Below, one piece after another: positions 20,314-23,408 of a DNA stretch of 23,408 nucleotides. The position numbers were made by a program, and so were the translations under genes. Position 1 is the first letter of the stretch; the number at the start of each line of letters is the position of its first letter. This stretch comes from a virus. The notes below the pieces were generated by a model. That model was not told the origin of the DNA, made no database searches, and saw nothing but the letters and a program-made list of their open reading frames with translations. The DNA is taken from positions 1 to 23,408 of IMG/VR virus record IMGVR_UViG_3300042882_000673. The stretch is one strand, 5' to 3'.

Positions 20314-20348
20314 TATTTTTTAATACATTTTTTATACGAGGTAATACT

Positions 20349-21272
20349 ATGTCAGATTTTTCAAGTCTAAAACGCAATCGAGATGGTCTAGATAAACTAA
20401 CCAAAGCGATTGAATCCACAACACAAAATCCAAACACAAACTCAAGAGATGACGACAGATACTGGAAACCAGAAGTAGATAAAGCTGGTAACGGTTATGC
20501 TGTGATTCGTTTTCTTCCTGCACCAGCAGTTGATGGTGACGAAGCTCTTCCTTGGGTTCGATATTGGGACCATGGCTTTCAAGGCCCAGGCGGTTGGTAT
20601 ATCGAGAATTGTTTAACAACTATCGAAGGTAAATGTCCAGCTTGTGAACATAACTCTACATTATGGAACTCTGGTATTGAAGCCAACAAGAAAATTGTTA
20701 GCACACAAAAACGTAGACTACACTATGTTTCAAATATTCTAGTTGTATCAGACCCAGCTCATCCAGAAAATGATGGACAAATTAAATTGTTCACTTTCGG
20801 TAAGAAAATCTTTGATAAACTTACAGAAGCAATGAATCCAGAATTTGCAGATGAAACTCCATTGAATCCATTTGATTTGTGGGAAGGTGCGAACTTCAAA
20901 TTAAAAATTCGTAACGTAGAAGGTTATCGTAACTACGACAAATCAGAGTTTGCCGACAAGTCACCAGTGCATGACGGTGATGACGCAAAATTAGAAGCGT
21001 TATGGAAAGCAGAACATTCATTGACATCAATAGTATCTAAAGATAACTTTAAATCCTATGATGAATTGAAAGTTCGATTAGATAAAACTCTAGGCTTTTC
21101 TGGTAATCTAGCATCAACTCCTATGTCACGAGCTGACCAAGAAGATGATTTTACATCACAGTTTGAAGAGAGAGCACCAAAAGTGCAGTCACCAAGCACT
21201 CCTGAAATTACAACTGGAAGTGACTCTGATGACGATTTAAACTTTTTTAAATCATTAGCTGAAGAATCATAA
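20349..21272 (+). CDS. 32: Single-stranded DNA-binding protein gp32
   Basis: A 307-residue protein. The start MSDFSSLKRNRDGLDKL holds the basic LAST-like motif (SSLKR) for cooperative binding. The core VIRFLPAP, then LPWVRYWDHGF and ENCLTTIEGKCPACE give the zinc ligands His75, Cys88, Cys96 and Cys99, spaced as in T4 gp32. The C-terminal tail is acidic (SDSDDDLNFFKSLAEES) and should recruit other replication proteins such as gp59. The ATG at 20349 follows ACGAGG; the upstream in-frame ATG at 20298 would lie in the leader hairpin and is rejected. It is followed by a strong terminator. Confidence 0.96.
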   Translation: MSDFSSLKRNRDGLDKLTKAIESTTQNPNTNSRDDDRYWKPEVDKAGNGYAVIRFLPAPAVDGDEALPWVRYWDHGFQGPGGWYIENCLTTIEGKCPACEHNSTLWNSGIEANKKIVSTQKRRLHYVSNILVVSDPAHPENDGQIKLFTFGKKIFDKLTEAMNPEFADETPLNPFDLWEGANFKLKIRNVEGYRNYDKSEFADKSPVHDGDDAKLEALWKAEHSLTSIVSKDNFKSYDELKVRLDKTLGFSGNLASTPMSRADQEDDFTSQFEERAPKVQSPSTPEITTGSDSDDDLNFFKSLAEES

Positions 21273-21288
21273 TCTTTAGATAGGTATA

Positions 21289-21315
21289 GGGGAGCTAAAT
21301 GCTCCCCTTTTTTTT
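21289..21315 (+). terminator. Strong intrinsic terminator after gene 32
   Basis: GGGGAGC (21289-21295), loop TAAAT, GCTCCCC (21301-21307), then eight T. It works for the plus strand; on the minus strand the hairpin is followed by TATACC, a poor U-tract, so it does not serve the convergent gene well. Confidence 0.93.
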
Positions 21316-21319
21316 ATGC

Positions 21320-21817
21320 CTAGAAACCTTGAGCTGCTCTAGATTTGAATAGCGCTAGCAAATCGTCGTTGTATGGTGATGCCATACCACCAGTAGACAC
21401 TGATGTATTATTAACGTTAGTTACATTCGTACCAGTTGTCGTTGAAGCCATAGCTTGAATAAGTGCAGCAAGTGTCGCTGTAAAAGTATCTTCTTTTTCT
21501 GCTTCTGCTTGTTTGGTTAATTCTATTGTAGCTTTTGTGTTTTCAACAACAGCGTCTTTATGTTCCATCTGTAATTTAGCGAAGACGTTACTTCTATAAT
21601 TTGTAGACTCTTCAGGTTTTTCTAGTGTTCCTGTCCAACGTTTTAAAGCATCGTCTAAAGATAAGTCTCTATAGTTTTTACCTTTAGATAATAAATCTAT
21701 TTGCGCTGCTTCACCAGCCGCAAGCGAAGGAAATTGCGCTAACTTACCTTTAACATCACCAGTTCCTCTATCGGAACGGTCTCTAACAGCACCAAACCTA
21801 GCAGTTTGTTCTGAATA
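21320..21817 (-). pseudogene. C-terminal part of the virion-type gene, shifted frame
   Basis: This frame is open on the minus strand from 21817 down to the TAG at 21320. It begins YSEQTARFGAVRDRSDRGTG, runs on through KLAQFPSLAAGEAAQIDLL and LDDALKRWTGTLEKPEEST, and ends with KSRAAQGF. It reads as the direct continuation of the domain that starts NNPGNI in the gene at 21739-23337. The only good internal start is an ATG at 21568, which would give 82 residues without the domain core. It is therefore best read as the tail of a frame-disrupted gene, 165 residues long. The Asn/Thr-rich end (TTTGTNVTNVNNTSVSTGG) looks like a virion-protein linker. Confidence 0.75.
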
Positions 21818-23337
21818 TTGCCAGGATTATTCAAGTCGTATGATGCTGAACCTGGAAAGAATCCTTCTTGTTTTCTTTGTTCTCTAATTACAACTAATTG
21901 TTGTTCAGGAGTTAAATCATTAAATTTAACGTCTGAATTTAATTTTGTGGGTGTTATATTCGAACCTCCAGATATGTTTTCTACAGAAGGTTCGACTGTA
22001 GGAGAAGCGCCTCTTAAACTTCTTTTCTCTTTTTGGAGTTTAGAAATTTCTTCTCCTATAGATAATTTACGAGCCTCACTTACTGCATTTTGTTTATTAT
22101 TTAATTCTGATGTTAATATATCTATTCTTTTTTGCACTTCCATCTGTTCTTTGTTCATCGATGGACCGACACCATATGATGCGTCTAAACGATTTAATGC
22201 TATCTGTGCTTTTTTAGACCCACCAGCAATAGCTTTCTCTAATCTCTTTCTAACTTCAGCGCGTTCCATTTCGTCTAGTTTTTTGTTGATGGGATTGTAT
22301 CCCAATCTCTTATCAAAATCTTCGTCTAAAAACGATTCAGCAACACCAAGTTTTAATTTTTCTAAATTGCCTTCTTCGGCAAATTTTTGAGTTTCTTTAG
22401 ATTGTTTCTCTTCAGCTTTTGCTTGAGCTTTAAACGCAACCGCTCCAGCAACACCGACTGCGGCAAACGCTAGAACTGCAGGATGCTTTAAAAATGCCGC
22501 TAACACAGAAGATATGCCTGTCGCTGTTTCTGTTATTGCTGCTGTTAAAAGGTTTGATGCTACTTTAAATGCTAGATATGAACCACCAATGATTAAAGCA
22601 CCATCCATAAGACCATTTTTTAAATCAGTTTTCAGACTTTCCCAATACTCTGCACCAAAAATTGCTGTACCTAAACTGTTCACCATATCGTTGACTGATT
22701 TTCTAAACTCCGGGTCTGTGAAATACTTACCTATACCCACAAGAACTCCTGCAATTAAACCACCCTTCAGAAGTCCAATAAGTAAGTCTTTAAATCCTAA
22801 TCCTAAAATACCACTTAATAAATTACTGAAGAAACCACCCTTTTCTTTTACAGCATCTTTTACACCATCTCTAGTTGGAGACTTCGTTGCAATCTGAGTC
22901 TCGTACGCGGCTTCTCTTTCCTTAGCTTTCAAGAAAAATGCGTCAGCACGATTTGTTGCGCTACCCGTTGATTGCTTGGTCATATTGACAATGTTCTGTC
23001 TCATCACGTTCATGTCACGTGCCATGCCGGGTAGAACCATTGAATTCTTTGCTGATACTGCTGTACTTAATCGAATTGCATTTAATGTTTTATTATCAAA
23101 ATTTGAGGTTGTTCTATCAACAACACCAGTAGGACCTTTACCTTTAGACTTATATGCTTTACCAAAGGCAGATTCGAGCATTGCACCAAGAACACCAGTA
23201 GTTGGAACTAACCGACGCAAATCGGTTAGTTCTTTTCTACGCTCGGATGCACTAGATTTTAGAGCAGAAAAAGTGCCTTCACCAGCTTGTGTTTTCTGTC
23301 TATAAATCTCTTCAAATCTACCTCTTTTTTCAGCCAT
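21739..23337 (-). CDS. Putative virion protein with NNPGN-type C-terminal domain, frame-disrupted
   Basis: 532 residues are read from the ATG at 23337 (ribosome binding site AGGAAA). Residues 1-165 are basic and helical; 168-205 (FFSNLLSGILGLGFKDLLIG and on) and 245-305 are strongly hydrophobic and Gly/Ala-rich; 306-470 are charged and probably coiled. Near residue 500 begins SASYDLNNPGNI, the start of an NPGN domain found in phage tail-associated and wall-active proteins. After NPGN the frame no longer makes sense and ends 26 residues later; the proper continuation lies in the -1 frame (21817-21320). Ancestral length is about 672 residues. The role is probably a structural or tail-associated protein, acting at the host membrane during entry; this is inference from hydrophobic pattern and domain. 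Confidence 0.72.
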   Translation of the reverse strand: MAEKRGRFEEIYRQKTQAGEGTFSALKSSASERRKELTDLRRLVPTTGVLGAMLESAFGKAYKSKGKGPTGVVDRTTSNFDNKTLNAIRLSTAVSAKNSMVLPGMARDMNVMRQNIVNMTKQSTGSATNRADAFFLKAKEREAAYETQIATKSPTRDGVKDAVKEKGGFFSNLLSGILGLGFKDLLIGLLKGGLIAGVLVGIGKYFTDPEFRKSVNDMVNSLGTAIFGAEYWESLKTDLKNGLMDGALIIGGSYLAFKVASNLLTAAITETATGISSVLAAFLKHPAVLAFAAVGVAGAVAFKAQAKAEEKQSKETQKFAEEGNLEKLKLGVAESFLDEDFDKRLGYNPINKKLDEMERAEVRKRLEKAIAGGSKKAQIALNRLDASYGVGPSMNKEQMEVQKRIDILTSELNNKQNAVSEARKLSIGEEISKLQKEKRSLRGASPTVEPSVENISGGSNITPTKLNSDVKFNDLTPEQQLVVIREQRKQEGFFPGSASYDLNNPGNIQNKLLGLVLLETVPIEELVMLKVS

Positions 23338-23339
23338 TT

Positions 23340-23408
23340 TTATTTCCTAATTTTTTGCTGTTCTAGTCGTTGTTTTTCTTGTTCTAAGTGCTGTGTCAAC
23401 AAAGTCAT
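23340..23408 (-). CDS. 3' end of an upstream minus-strand gene (partial)
   Basis: The minus strand reads an open frame from the window edge to TAA at 23340-23342. The visible 22 codons include LEQEKQRLEQQKIRK, a charged coiled-coil-like end. An ATG happens to lie at the very edge, but the gene may begin further out. It ends two bases before the start of the virion-type gene, so both belong to one operon. Confidence 0.5.
   Translation of the reverse strand: MTLLTQHLEQEKQRLEQQKIRK

Noticed and set aside
21739-21820. Programmed -1 frameshift joining the two virion frames
   Set aside because: No X-XXY-YYZ slippery heptamer in the right frame was found near the join, and the domain seems to miss residues there, which fits a deletion better.
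21818-23305. Three plus-strand ORFs of 109-190 codons opposite the virion-type gene
   Set aside because: Low-complexity mirror frames of the minus-strand gene; no ribosome binding sites or recognisable domains.

Overview
The window is an AT-rich, tightly packed stretch of a T4-related myovirus genome. The clearest sign is the syntenic block at 18202-21272: dsbA-like, gp33, gp59 (helicase loader) and gp32 (ssDNA-binding protein). The Sec signal peptides, sigma70-type promoters and GAGAGG ribosome binding sites point to a Gram-negative host. PhoH, the PD-(D/E)XK exonuclease and the sugar-nucleotide genes are typical of marine T4-like phages. The exact host and phage species cannot be told from the sequence.

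Layout. 2-2021: carbohydrate genes (a mannose-6-phosphate isomerase type II cupin cut by the window edge, a GT-A glycosyltransferase, a GalE-type epimerase). 2224-5643: conserved phage proteins, a Cas4/RecB-like exonuclease, PhoH and a Trp-rich protein. 5654-10263: an accessory region of small, mostly unknown genes, fed by repeated promoter-leader cassettes (TTGAC, 16-bp spacer, TATAAT, short leader, GAGAGG), plus a DNA methyltransferase. 10298-13960: a second DNA methyltransferase translationally coupled to a Mom-like DNA modification protein, a metallophosphoesterase, small membrane peptides and conserved unknowns. 14016-17104: a possible regulator, a GT-B glycosyltransferase, a eukaryotic-type phosphomannomutase and an AbrB-like protein. 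17273-18186: two genes for exported enzymes, a SleB-type cell-wall hydrolase and a staphylococcal-type nuclease. 18202-21272: the T4-like replication and late-transcription block, with a structured leader in front of gene 32. A strong terminator (21289-21315) separates it from a convergent minus-strand virion-type gene that appears to be split by a frameshift near 21815.

How the genes may work together. Two methyltransferases and a Mom-like enzyme suggest layered protection of phage DNA from host restriction. A PMI-type cupin and a phosphomannomutase supply two of the three steps to GDP-mannose, and two glycosyltransferases could use such sugars, either on DNA or on a virion or cell-surface target. 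This sugar link is inference. The most interesting items are the methyltransferase/Mom pair, the phage mannose pathway, the paired promoter cassettes (one fused to an intrinsic terminator, one carrying a perfect palindrome over the -10), the gene 32 leader, and the broken virion gene.
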